DNA of 64,000 nt from Fibrobacterota bacterium. Its GTDB lineage: Bacteria; Fibrobacterota; Fibrobacteria; UBA5070. Shown here piece after piece: positions 7,301-15,072 of the stretch (the stretch's first letter is position 1; each line of letters begins with the position of its first letter). Where the stretch lies: NCBI GenBank assembly GCA_016715065.1, contig JADKBN010000020.1, positions 1 through 64,000 of the forward strand. Direction: 5' to 3'. A program made the position numbers and the translations under genes. Under the pieces are notes generated by a model that was given only the letters and a program-made list of their open reading frames with translations, was not told where the DNA came from and searched no databases.

Positions 7301-9453
7301 GCGAGCTCGAGTCGGTCGTAGTCGATGCCGGGTTTCGTTGTGGCCTTGAGGCGGATGCGCAGGGTGGATGCGGAATCCTTCGACAGGTCCGCCGACTGCG
7401 CCGAAAGTTTCCCGATGGAATCGGCCGTTCCGGGGGCCACCTTCCCGCCTTGCACGGCCACGGCACCACCCGCCGAGCCGGTGCCGCAAAGCGTCGCCCC
7501 CCGGGACACCGCCACGGCGCCGGAGGTCGGAAGCGATCCTCTCACGCAAAGGGTGCCCTCCGTCACGGCGGTGGCGCCCGTATAGGTGCTCTGGCCCGTC
7601 AATGTCCAGGTTCCTGATCCGGATTTCGTCAGGCCGCTTCCCGTGCCGGTCAGGGGAGCGTCGAGCCGGTTTCCGGAAGCCGAACCTCCCAGGGTGAGCG
7701 TGTATGTGTTGCCAGCGAGGGAGGATGCGCCGGTCAGCAGGATCGCGCCCGTGGTGCCAGCGATGGTCGCGTTGCCGGTCAATCCGACCGTTCCCGCCCA
7801 GTAGGCCGTGTTCGCCGAGCTGTTGACCAGGGCACCGGCTCCGGTCGGGCCCGTGCCGGCGATGGTCAAGGCTTCTGCGCCCAAAATCGACTGTCCGGCC
7901 AGGTCCAGGGCCCCGTTTCCGGAAACGGAGGTCCCTGCCGAGATGTCTCCCAGCGCCCTGGCGTTGCCGGTGCGCAGCGTGCCAGCCGAGATCTCCAACG
8001 TTCCCAGGAAGGTGTTGGCACCCGAAAGGGTCTGGCGGCCGGGCCCGGATTTGACGATCGCCACGTTCCCCGAGATCACCCCGGCGAAGGTGGTGTCGAC
8101 GTTTCCTGTCAACGATAGCCTGGACAGGTTGCCCGAAGAGTTTCGGATGGAAGGTCCGCTGGAGGATTGCGAATGCACCGCCTGGAGGACCTGGTTGAAG
8201 CCGTTCAAATCCAAGGCCGAGGCGTAGGAGGGATGGGGCTGGGTCCAGACCGCGTTCGGCGGCAGGCCGTTGTTGGCTCCCAGACGAGCCGTGCCCTCCG
8301 CCAGTTCGAGGTTCGTCGCGCCTCCCCCTCCTTTGTAGACCACCGTGCCCGACCGTTGCCGGATGGTGGTCGCCGAGCCGCCCATGTTCAAGGATCCCGA
8401 CAGGGTGAGGGTTCCGGAAGTCCCGGCAGGGCCGGACAGCGCGCCGCCCGTTGCGCAATTGGCGTTGACCGCAAACGACCCGCTCCATTCGGCGCTGGAG
8501 GCGGAATCCGGTGCCAGGGCGCCGTTGTCCAGGCCGGGATCGCAACTGGTGACGATCAGCGGATTGGAAAAAACGCTGCCGGTTCCCAGCAAGATCCTGC
8601 CTGTGCCATCCAGGACCACATTGCCCGCGCCCAGACCGCCGGCGCTTTTGGCCAAGGTGGTTCCCGCGCGATGGGTGAAGGCCCAGGTTCCGGAATTGTT
8701 GTTGGGCAAGGTCAGCTTGGCCGCGCCGGACTTCGCGTACTGGCCGGTCAGGCTCGATGCGATGGTGGCATCGGCGAACGCCACGATCGCGGGCGAGGAG
8801 CCGGAGAGATTGATCGTCCCGCCGTTGAGCATGTATCCGGAGGCGGTGAACACCAGGGAGTCGGCCTGCATGGCTCCGTTGACGTTGACGTTCCATCCAC
8901 CGTTGGCGCCCGAAAATTCGGCGGTGTTGCCCGCACCCGGCCAGGAGGAGAGGGTGGTGCCGTTTTTTGTCCAGAAATTGTCCGATCCCCAGTTCCCGTT
9001 TCCCGCCTGGATCCCCGGGTTGGCGGACACGTCCCAGGTGGTGCGTTCGGACAGATTCTGCACGGAAATGGTCAGGACCGATTCCAGGGATCCGGCTTGG
9101 GTGTCCGTGCTGCGCACCCGGATGGAAAGCGTCGGCGTGGTTTCGTGGTCGAAGATCGATGCCGTCTTGAGGGTGCTTGCGCTGATGGTGAAGGATGCGT
9201 TGTCGGTGGAGCCGGTTCCCGGAACCAGCGAGTAGATGAAGTTGGTTTCTCCGTCCGGATCCACGGTGGAAAGTTCGCCCACCGTGGTCCCGGTGGGAAG
9301 GCTCTCGGCCACGGTGGATTTGGAAAGGGCGATGGCGGTGGGGGAGGCGTTGGCGCACCAGGCTTGGGCCGCTGCAAGCGACAACAGCCACAGGAGCACG
9401 AGCCATTGGCCCTGCTTGCGGAAATCCGACTCGCGATTTGCCATCGAACCCAT
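4327..9453 (-). CDS. Giant secreted adhesin-like protein with cadherin-like and autotransporter-type beta-strand repeats and a T9SS-like C-terminus
   Basis: 1708 residues. The start at 9453 is chosen because AAGGGAG precedes it and it opens a signal peptide (QGQWLVLLWLLSLAAAQAWC). Residues about 35-130 are a cadherin-like repeat (GELSTVDPDGETNFIYSLV, then FTISASTLKTASIFDHETT). About 130-720 are low-complexity Gly/Ser/Thr strands with autotransporter-associated repeats (GTLEISAGTLRTGNARALGD; GTWTLTGQSTYTGATAVTEG). Two later segments carry cadherin- or Ig-like repeats ending in SVSAVNDAP and related motifs. The last 80 residues (VRIEAFDPRGRRLALLVDEQ...GQVLLVLSAGAERTTARWLI) fit the FlgD-like type A sorting domain of type IX secretion cargo rather than a beta-barrel. 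This suggests surface export by a T9SS-like route and cleavage by C25 proteases such as those at 21.7-29.2 kb. Its ligand is unknown. Confidence 0.85.
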   Translation of the reverse strand: MGSMANRESDFRKQGQWLVLLWLLSLAAAQAWCANASPTAIALSKSTVAESLPTGTTVGELSTVDPDGETNFIYSLVPGTGSTDNASFTISASTLKTASIFDHETTPTLSIRVRSTDTQAGSLESVLTISVQNLSERTTWDVSANPGIQAGNGNWGSDNFWTKNGTTLSSWPGAGNTAEFSGANGGWNVNVNGAMQADSLVFTASGYMLNGGTINLSGSSPAIVAFADATIASSLTGQYAKSGAAKLTLPNNNSGTWAFTHRAGTTLAKSAGGLGAGNVVLDGTGRILLGTGSVFSNPLIVTSCDPGLDNGALAPDSASSAEWSGSFAVNANCATGGALSGPAGTSGTLTLSGSLNMGGSATTIRQRSGTVVYKGGGGATNLELAEGTARLGANNGLPPNAVWTQPHPSYASALDLNGFNQVLQAVHSQSSSGPSIRNSSGNLSRLSLTGNVDTTFAGVISGNVAIVKSGPGRQTLSGANTFLGTLEISAGTLRTGNARALGDISAGTSVSGNGALDLAGQSILGAEALTIAGTGPTGAGALVNSSANTAYWAGTVGLTGNATIAGTTGAILLTGASSLAGNTYTLTLGGSASGNRLDAPLTGTGSGLTKSGSGTWTLTGQSTYTGATAVTEGTLCVRGSLPTSGAVAVSRGATLCGTGSAGGAVAVQGGKVAPGTADSIGKLSAQSADLSKDSASTLRIRLKATTKPGIDYDRLELAGPLILGGKSVLELDLAGLEEIGTATGVATAQNVSGQFSAVKVLNNPRNLVVEVSYQAGLVHVGVTRVAPSFSKGASLEVREDTGRVSIPGWAKAISAGSGATGQTPGFRIATDHPSLFSALPALAPDGTLSFTTAPDSNGNALVKIRLGASDNPDSSALDSFTISVSAVNDAPGFSRLEDITTASDSVERILPAWAKSIASGPQDEFGQKTAFRLSHTAASLYALQPTLAWDGTLRFTPQRGANGIDTLFARLGDDGGTANGGRDSSAVDTFLIVLRPLSLRIQPATLKILPGDTARFQAILSTSEGTDSVLTGAMASWSWTTSLGELASGRVTALRTGTTRVHARFQGSSDSALLVVAELDTTFGPSADSVTVRAGHGISLRIPPHTAALRVALEVRDSSLSSKGIAGADSAVRIEVGAGDTIRVLAPVALVPVSKQRPGQSPSVFWMDSAGIVHLAPSTPLGAWVSFLAWGSRTWWLGYDTVAPTVLAVPSSDSIRTASIQVRWSTHDNVSGPTLRLCLQNAGQAADCRPLDASAGDSGKVSISRQDLPLGGRYWLESLDSRNTSRTEPIDLVVLLDTLRSPWTRTDDRYDLLALPYVRGSGSAHDAFRVQWGHDDPRRWRAFAADSGRLQDLLEGDPTDAFGRSFWVRTRARPLTPWIAGHWTTPMSLPVKIRLEPGWNAVGNPLGFDLSWRRVWGNAGGDSAALIGPYEFDGASQGWSIPDTTMRWGAWRGAAILNRSDRAVELQVPSLPEEAGKGLARQAKDATSPMVRISVRASQSERTAFAVWMGVDRIRKAWSLPPGPHSQPQAAVEDPRQPRISLLSDVRLPSDSGSTWTLRVTGLAARQPLSLHWTRSGTDTASEVWIRDDKSTRWLPLSELTELAVGDEDERTFQVLVGGVAGLKGPRAFAVGVRGAALAWSLPDRLGRSHVRIEAFDPRGRRLALLVDEQMDPGSYGRALRLFSPTGQVLLVLSAGAERTTARWLIRP

Positions 9454-9491
9454 TTGCTCCCTTCGTGCGACTGCGTCCACGACGCGAGCCC

Positions 9492-9520
9492 ATTGTACCG
9501 CCCCTGGAGGCGCCGTTCCA
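9492..9520 (-). promoter_or_regulatory. Putative promoter of the adhesin-like gene
   Basis: On the minus strand TGGAAC (9520-9515) and TACAAT (9497-9492) have a 17-nt spacer, about 40 nt before the start codon. It lies in the 131-bp divergent region shared with the TPR gene. Confidence 0.45.
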
Positions 9521-9566
9521 CACCCACTTGCCACCAATGTCGACTGGGCGAGGTGGCGTGCACTGT

Positions 9567-9574
9567 GGTATGAT
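9567..9574 (+). promoter_or_regulatory. GGTATGAT -10-like box before the TPR gene
   Basis: TATGAT (9569-9574) lies 16 nt before the preferred ATG at 9585, which has no Shine-Dalgarno. It is one of several GG-TAnnnT boxes in the window. Confidence 0.35.
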
Positions 9575-9584
9575 GGTGCCGGCC

Positions 9585-11060
9585 ATGCATCCCATCGTTT
9601 TCATCGCATTGCTCCATGGGGGCGGATCCGTCGGTGCCCCGCAGGAAACCTCGCTGTTGTTGGGGCAGGCGCGGGAATTGCTCATTTCCGGGCATCCCGC
9701 CAAAGCGGAAATCCTCCTGAAGAGGGCTCGAGCGTTGGACTCGACCCAGTCCGAAGTGGATCGATTGCGGGCGCAATGTCGCGCCGCGTTGGGCCAGTGG
9801 GTGCCCCCCGAGGGTGGTTCGGATTGGATCCTGGGCGACGATCGCTTGACCGTGGCGGTCCGCGAGAAGCCAGATTCCTTGTTTGCCCTCGCCCAGTCCC
9901 TGCTCGGGAAGGAAGACATCGCCTTGGCCGCGAGGATCGCCTGGGCCTTGTCCCAGTCGAACGCGGCCTCGCCTGCCCATTTGAAGCTTTCCCAGGAGCT
10001 GCGGTCGCGTCAAGACGCGTTGATCGCCTTCCACGCCGATCTGGCCCGCAAGGCCCAAGGGCGGGGCGATCTCGAGGAAGTCGCCGCCCAGTGGCGCTTG
10101 GCGTGGAGCGCGCGACCCGAAGATGCCGCCCTGCGCGACCAGGTGCAACGCGCGGAGGATGTACGAAGGTCGGCCATCGCCGATCTGCGTTCGATCCTGG
10201 CCAAGGCGCTGGCGAGCAAGGATGAAAGCTCGGCATACGAAATCGCCTCGAAGGCTCGGGTGGCCTTTTCCGCGACGGCGCCCTTCCAGAGGGTGTACGA
10301 CTCGCTTCGCGTGTTCCGGATGGCCGCCCGCAACGCGCGACTGGACCGCATCAACGCCATGGCCGACCAAGGCATGGAGCAGGAGGCGATGGACGCCATG
10401 GAAGCCCTGGTCGAAAGCGACGCGATGGATCCTTCGCTGGAGCTCGCCCAGTCGATGCTGCAAAGCCGCCTCCAGAAACGCCGCCGGCGTGCGCAGGTGG
10501 CCGAGCTTGTGCGCGTGTGCGAATCGGCGGTGGCCGGCGGCGACATCCTTCGCTCCAGCGAGGCGCTGGCCGACCTTCGGAAGTTGGGAGCCGACGGGCC
10601 GGAGCTGGATCGCCTGCCCGCGCGGATCGATTCCCTGCGCGCCACCCGCAAGGCGCTGGATGCCTTCGACGAGACCATGGCCCAGGCGCGTGCCGCGTTG
10701 AGGTCCGGCGACGCGAGCGCCGCCCGGGCGCAGTTGCAGAAGGCCGCGGTCCTGCAGCCTTCCAGCGCGGTGGTGAAGGGGCTCCTCGCGAGTCTCGCCG
10801 CGTCGCGCCAGGCGGTCGTGGCGGGCAGCGCCAAAGGTTTGACAAATCCTGTTGCGGCATCGAGCGGTACCGCCGACTTGGCTCCGGAAGAGCTGCGCCG
10901 GTCCAAGGAGCTTCTCCTGGCCGGTGTGGCCGCCTATCGGGCGGGCGAATACGACCGGGCCATCCAATCCTGGAAGCAGGTGCTGGAGATCGACACCGGT
11001 TGCGTCCAGGCACGCAAGTATCTGGCCAACGTGGGCCTCAAGCAGACGAGGTTGAAATGA
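9585..11060 (+). CDS. Secreted TPR-repeat protein, first gene of a four-gene coupled operon
   Basis: 491 residues. It begins with a short signal-like segment (MHPIVFIALLHGGGSVGAP) and is then almost entirely alpha-helical, with degenerate TPR units: ARELLISGHPAKAEILLKRA near residue 29 and a clear final unit, GVAAYRAGEYDRAIQSWKQV, near 450-470. A Ser/Ala-rich stretch (about residues 405-430) precedes the last unit. Other in-frame ATGs lie at 9570 and 9573. 9585 is preferred because the other two overlap the -10-like box, but the choice is uncertain. The stop overlaps the next start as ATGA. TPR proteins act as scaffolds; here the partners are probably the propeller-LysM protein and the diguanylate cyclase encoded next. 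Confidence 0.8.
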   Translation: MHPIVFIALLHGGGSVGAPQETSLLLGQARELLISGHPAKAEILLKRARALDSTQSEVDRLRAQCRAALGQWVPPEGGSDWILGDDRLTVAVREKPDSLFALAQSLLGKEDIALAARIAWALSQSNAASPAHLKLSQELRSRQDALIAFHADLARKAQGRGDLEEVAAQWRLAWSARPEDAALRDQVQRAEDVRRSAIADLRSILAKALASKDESSAYEIASKARVAFSATAPFQRVYDSLRVFRMAARNARLDRINAMADQGMEQEAMDAMEALVESDAMDPSLELAQSMLQSRLQKRRRRAQVAELVRVCESAVAGGDILRSSEALADLRKLGADGPELDRLPARIDSLRATRKALDAFDETMAQARAALRSGDASAARAQLQKAAVLQPSSAVVKGLLASLAASRQAVVAGSAKGLTNPVAASSGTADLAPEELRRSKELLLAGVAAYRAGEYDRAIQSWKQVLEIDTGCVQARKYLANVGLKQTRLK

Positions 11061-13123
11061 AGCGGATCTGGCTGGGCGTCGCGCTTTGGGCCTGCGTGGC
11101 CGGTGGGGCATCGACCGAGGCGGGTCCCTGGCGTCGCGCCGCCTTCGACGCCTCGCGCGGGATCGTTTCGAGCATGGCTCCCGTTCCCGGCGGAACCGCG
11201 CTGGGAACGTCTTCCGGGGGATTGCTCCTGTTCGACGCGAAGACCGGGCGGATCGAGCCTGTGACGGAAAACGGCGCAAACAGGATCCGTCGTGTCCATG
11301 CCCTCGCCTGGGGCGCCGACAACCTCTGGATGGCCTCCGATGCGGGGCTGCACCGCTGGGATCCCGCGACGCGAACCCTCTTTCCGGCCGGGACCGAACG
11401 GGTGGGGGGCGCGCCGACGGACATCCGGTCGTTGGCGGTGGCGGATCGGACCGTGTGGGCGGTGTCGTCAAAAAACGTCTGGTGCTTCCAGCCGGGCAGG
11501 CCGGAGACATGGAAGGAATGGGCGATGCCCATCCAGGACGTTCCGGGCGCGATCCTGCGCGTGGGCACCCGGCTGCTGGTCGGGACAGTGACCAAAGGAC
11601 TCCTGGTGCTGGACAGCGCCTCAGGGGCATGGGTGCGCCTGGGTCGCTCGGAGGGATTGTCCTCCGATCAGGTGGTGGGACTGGAGTGGGTCGGCGGAGA
11701 GGTCTACGTGGCCACGCCGGAAGGGATCGACGTGTTCGACCTTTCCACCCAGAGGATCCGCTCCGCCTACCCGGGACTGGGTGCCTCCTGGATGACCCAG
11801 TCCAACGGCAACCTTCTGCTGGAAACCGAAGACGGCGTGTTGCGCATCGATCCGTCCACGCGCAAACCGGCCGCTCTCGCCTTGCCCGAAGGAACCCGCG
11901 CCTGGGGAGCGCTCCTGGCTCGCGGCGGCCGACTCACCGTCGCGGTCGGGTCCGAGATCCTCGACCGGGCCGAGCCCACCGTGCTGGGCGACGCTCCCAT
12001 GGTGCTTTCCGCGCGCGGGTTTTCGCTGGATCTCGCGCCCCGATCGACCGAACGCACGCGTCTGCAGGCCTTCCTGCGGATTCCCGAGTGGCCGGACGCC
12101 AAGGTGCCGCTGGTCGTGGAGCTCTCCCAGGACCGCAAGCAGGTGGCCATCGGGCTTCCCGAGGACGCGCGAGGCAGGGTGCAGGTGGATCTCCTCGCGA
12201 TCGCAACAGATTCTGTCGTCGTTGAACAGCGATCCCTGGAGGGCAGCGCCGATCGATCCGCGCCCGTGCTGGGGATCGAGCCGATGCGCAGGGCCACGCG
12301 CGATTCCGTCGTGGAAGTCCGCGGGAAGGTCTCGGGGGTGTGGCCACTGGTGCTGGTCCGCCGACCCGGCGCCGTGCCCGTGGCGCTGGGAGCGGACGGA
12401 TCGTTTTCCCAGCGGCTGGATCTGGCGGAGGGAACCAACGGATTCCGCTGGACGCTTTCCGACGGGATCGGGAACGTGGCCGAGCGGGAAACCAGCGTAC
12501 GTCGCGACCTCGCCGCTCCCCGGTTGGGAGTTCCTCCTTCCGACACGGTCGCCACCGATTTCGCGCGGGTGCGACTGAAGATGTCCGACGAAGGGGCCGT
12601 GACGGCCACGGTGCGAGGGCCTGGCCAGGCGCGCGTGGCGGTGTTCGACTCGTTCTTGGTTCTGGAGGCGCGCATGCTGTCCGTGGGGGCCAACCAGTTT
12701 TTGGTGTCCGTGGTCGACGAGGCGGGAAACGCGTCCCGCGCCACGGTCGCGGTGGTGAGGACCCTCCCCGCGGGAAGTCCGGCAAGTTCCTGGGCACTGG
12801 ACGGTTTCCGTCCCTTCTCGCGGCCGGTGGCCGCCGATTCCACCGAAATGCGCCGTGGCGTGAGCGTGATCCGCTACGCCATGGTGGAAGGCGAGACTCT
12901 TTGCGGGGTCGCCGAACGGTTCTACGGCAGCCAGCTTCTGGCCCCGGTGCTCATCCAGTGGAACGGATTCGCCGATTCCAGCCAGTGGCGGCGCATGCCG
13001 GTGGGAACCCTGGTGGACATTCCGGTGTGGCGCGACGTGGACCACCGCGAACCGGATGTGCGAGGCATCCTGGATGGATTTCCGTGGGACCGGATGCCCG
13101 TTTCGCGGAGGGTCCGCAAGTGA
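11057..13123 (+). CDS. Secreted beta-propeller protein with C-terminal LysM-like domain
   Basis: 688 residues with a signal peptide (MKRIWLGVALWACVAGGAST). Residues about 30-330 hold repeated blades resembling two-component-regulator propellers (VHALAWGADNLWMASDAGLH; VVGLEWVGGEVYVATPEGID). About 420-590 look like two Ig-like or Big-type domains (VVEVRGKVSGVWPLVLVRRP; VVDEAGNASRATVAVVRT). The C-terminus, about 610-670, has a LysM-like unit (YAMVEGETLCGVAERFYGSQ, then PVLIQWNGFAD and PVGTLVDIPVW). LysM domains bind peptidoglycan, so the protein may tether a sensor-like propeller to the wall. The start ATG overlaps the TPR stop (ATGA) and the stop overlaps the next GTG (GTGA), indicating coupled translation with the diguanylate cyclase gene. 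Confidence 0.82.
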   Translation: MKRIWLGVALWACVAGGASTEAGPWRRAAFDASRGIVSSMAPVPGGTALGTSSGGLLLFDAKTGRIEPVTENGANRIRRVHALAWGADNLWMASDAGLHRWDPATRTLFPAGTERVGGAPTDIRSLAVADRTVWAVSSKNVWCFQPGRPETWKEWAMPIQDVPGAILRVGTRLLVGTVTKGLLVLDSASGAWVRLGRSEGLSSDQVVGLEWVGGEVYVATPEGIDVFDLSTQRIRSAYPGLGASWMTQSNGNLLLETEDGVLRIDPSTRKPAALALPEGTRAWGALLARGGRLTVAVGSEILDRAEPTVLGDAPMVLSARGFSLDLAPRSTERTRLQAFLRIPEWPDAKVPLVVELSQDRKQVAIGLPEDARGRVQVDLLAIATDSVVVEQRSLEGSADRSAPVLGIEPMRRATRDSVVEVRGKVSGVWPLVLVRRPGAVPVALGADGSFSQRLDLAEGTNGFRWTLSDGIGNVAERETSVRRDLAAPRLGVPPSDTVATDFARVRLKMSDEGAVTATVRGPGQARVAVFDSFLVLEARMLSVGANQFLVSVVDEAGNASRATVAVVRTLPAGSPASSWALDGFRPFSRPVAADSTEMRRGVSVIRYAMVEGETLCGVAERFYGSQLLAPVLIQWNGFADSSQWRRMPVGTLVDIPVWRDVDHREPDVRGILDGFPWDRMPVSRRVRK

Positions 13124-14391
13124 GCGTCTCGGGCAGGATCGGGATCCGGGTGCAGTTTTTGCTGCTTTTGCTGGCCGTTTCGCTGGGCGTGGCTTCGGTG
13201 ACGGCGATGATCGCGGCGAACTCCCAGCGCCAATCCCTCCTGCAGGAGCGGAAGCTGCGGGGTCTCACGGTGCTGCGCGCCTGGACCAGCCTGTGCCGCG
13301 AAAGGGTGCTCAGCGACGAGACCGTGAACCTCTCCATGTGGGATTTCATCGACGAACTGATGCACGGGGAGGCTTCGGTGGCGGAAGTGTACCTGCTGGA
13401 CACGTCCGGATCCATCCTGATGCACAATCGCCAAGCCCTGGTGGGCAGTCGCGCCGCGATGTCAAATTCTGTCGCCAAAGGGGAGGCGGCCGGGGTGGGC
13501 ATCATGGTCTGGTCGGATTCTTCCGGGCGCGCCCTGCGCATCCAGCAGTCCATCGACGTCAATGGGCGCCACCTGGGCACGGCCGGCGTGGTCTTCTCGG
13601 CCGGCGGCATCGAGGAGGGGATCCAGGATTCGGTCCACCGCATCTTCCTGTTCGCGGGCCTGATCGCGCTTTTGGGGGTGGCCTCGGCGTCCCTGTTGGT
13701 GTACCACGTCACCCGTCCGGTGCATCTGCTGGTGGAGGGGGTCAAGCGGTTCGGCGAGCGGTTCGATCCCGAGCGTCCGGAAACCGCCGATTTCCAGATC
13801 GAGTTCCGCTCCTTCAACGAAATCGGCGACGTGCGCGATTCGTTCAACGAGATGACCGCCGCGTTGCGCCGCACCATGGCCGAGCGGAAGATCCTCAAGG
13901 AGGAGTCCGGGTATCTTCGGCTGCAGGCCAAGACAGACGCCCTGACGGGCCTGTACAACAAGCGCCAGTTCGAGGAGGATTTCCCGGAGCTGGTGGAACT
14001 TTCCAAACGGCGGCGGCGTCCCCTGTGCCTTCTGATGATGGACATGGATCGCTTCAAGCTGCTCAACGACACGTTGGGCCATGCCGCCGGCGACACGGCC
14101 CTGAAGGATCTGGCCCACTCCATCCGCGAGCGCACGCGCAACACCGAGCGCGCCTACCGGTTGGGCGGGGACGAATTCATGGTGCTTTCGGTGGGAACGG
14201 GCCTGGAGGAAGCACGTGCGATCGCCGAGCGGATCACCGAGGCCTACCACGAACGCAAGGCGGAAGGAAATCCGACGGACATTTCGGTGGGCATCGTGGA
14301 CTTCGATGGACTCGCCTCGCCCGAGGAGCTCCTGAAGGCCGCCGACCGCGAAATGTACCGGGTCAAGCGCGACCGCAAGGCCCAGCGGTGA
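13120..14391 (+). CDS. Membrane diguanylate cyclase (HAMP-GGDEF)
   Basis: 423 residues. Translation starts at a GTG with GGAGGG upstream, overlapping the previous stop. An N-terminal membrane helix (near residues 9-28) leads to a periplasmic sensor domain of about 140 residues (VAEVYLLDTSGSILMHNRQA is PAS/Cache-like). A second helix near 173-193 follows, then a HAMP-like linker (YHVTRPVHLLVEGVKRFGER) and a GGDEF domain from about 260. The active-site motif GGDEF is intact at 349-353, preceded by DALTGLYNKRQFEED and MDMDRFKLLNDTLGHAAGD, so it should make cyclic di-GMP. The usual inhibitory RxxD site upstream is RNTE, so product inhibition may be weak. The fused cluster suggests that the neighbouring periplasmic propeller protein feeds its sensor domain. 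Confidence 0.9.
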   Translation: MSVSGRIGIRVQFLLLLLAVSLGVASVTAMIAANSQRQSLLQERKLRGLTVLRAWTSLCRERVLSDETVNLSMWDFIDELMHGEASVAEVYLLDTSGSILMHNRQALVGSRAAMSNSVAKGEAAGVGIMVWSDSSGRALRIQQSIDVNGRHLGTAGVVFSAGGIEEGIQDSVHRIFLFAGLIALLGVASASLLVYHVTRPVHLLVEGVKRFGERFDPERPETADFQIEFRSFNEIGDVRDSFNEMTAALRRTMAERKILKEESGYLRLQAKTDALTGLYNKRQFEEDFPELVELSKRRRRPLCLLMMDMDRFKLLNDTLGHAAGDTALKDLAHSIRERTRNTERAYRLGGDEFMVLSVGTGLEEARAIAERITEAYHERKAEGNPTDISVGIVDFDGLASPEELLKAADREMYRVKRDRKAQR

Positions 14392-14939
14392 CCACCTTCC
14401 CTTTCCTTCTGGCCCTGTGCGGCGCCTGGCCGGATTCGGCGGTGGAGGAAAGCCGGTTGTCGGCGGTGCGCTGGAAGGCGAGCTCCGATACCTTGCGGCT
14501 GGCATTCCATTTCGAAGGGGGGCGACCGCGCCGATTGCGCATCGCTGCCCTGCAGGAGCCCGCGGGAAAACCGGCGCTGCGCATCGAGTTCGAAGGGGTC
14601 GGCGGCGGAAAGTGGCGACAGAAATTGCCGGGTTGGATCCACGGGATCACCTCGGTCGATTCAAGCGCCGTCGAATTCCGTGTGGATCTTCGCAATCCCC
14701 TGGCTTGGCGCGCGGTCTGGAAGGACGATGTCTTGAAGCTCGAATTGGCGGGAAGCCACCGATCCTCGATCTGGACGGATCCCCGCTTCCTTGGTCTGGC
14801 GGGTGCAGCCGTTGCGACCGGGGCGACGGTGGTCTGGCTTTCCGCCCAGGAGGAACCCTTGCCCGCCCCCACACCCGCACCCTTGACAAATCCCGACGAC
14901 GGCATCATCCCGCCGCCGGGATTCGGGTTTCCCAGGTAG
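14388..14939 (+). CDS. AMIN-like exported protein with C-terminal membrane anchor, 183 aa
   Basis: A GTG start overlaps the cyclase stop (GTGA). A weak signal peptide (VTTFPFLLALCGAWPDS) leads to a beta-rich domain (LSAVRWKASSDTLRLAFHFE, SSAVEFRVDLRNPLAWR) with the length and pattern of AMIN domains, which localise envelope proteins to peptidoglycan or secretins. A hydrophobic segment (FLGLAGAAVATGATVVWLSA, near 143-162) precedes a Pro-rich tail (PLPAPTPAPLTNPDDGI). The AMIN assignment rests on fold-level resemblance only. It is the last gene of the coupled operon and is followed by an intrinsic terminator. Confidence 0.65.
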   Translation: MTTFPFLLALCGAWPDSAVEESRLSAVRWKASSDTLRLAFHFEGGRPRRLRIAALQEPAGKPALRIEFEGVGGGKWRQKLPGWIHGITSVDSSAVEFRVDLRNPLAWRAVWKDDVLKLELAGSHRSSIWTDPRFLGLAGAAVATGATVVWLSAQEEPLPAPTPAPLTNPDDGIIPPPGFGFPR

Positions 14940-15020
14940 GAAGACAGGAATTCCACCTCCCTTGTCGCCTCCGGCGACCAACCGAGGCCCCAATTACCGC
15001 AGTTGTCGAGACGCGGCAAC

Positions 15021-15047
15021 GCCGCTCCTCAGGACGAGCGGCTTTTT
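15021..15047 (+). terminator. Intrinsic terminator of the four-gene operon
   Basis: GCCGCTC (15021-15027) and GAGCGGC (15036-15042) form a 7-bp stem with an 8-nt loop, followed directly by TTTTT. It lies between the AMIN-like gene and the convergent topoisomerase genes. Confidence 0.8.
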
Positions 15048-15072
15048 GTCCCTGCGGTTTTTCCCCGGGGTC

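Noticed and set aside
5684..9919. A 1411-codon open frame on the minus strand overlapping the adhesin-like gene
   Set aside because: It is rich in Arg, His, Gly and Pro in the way out-of-frame GC-rich coding DNA is, has no signal peptide or domain, and overlaps the clearly coding 4327-9453 frame.
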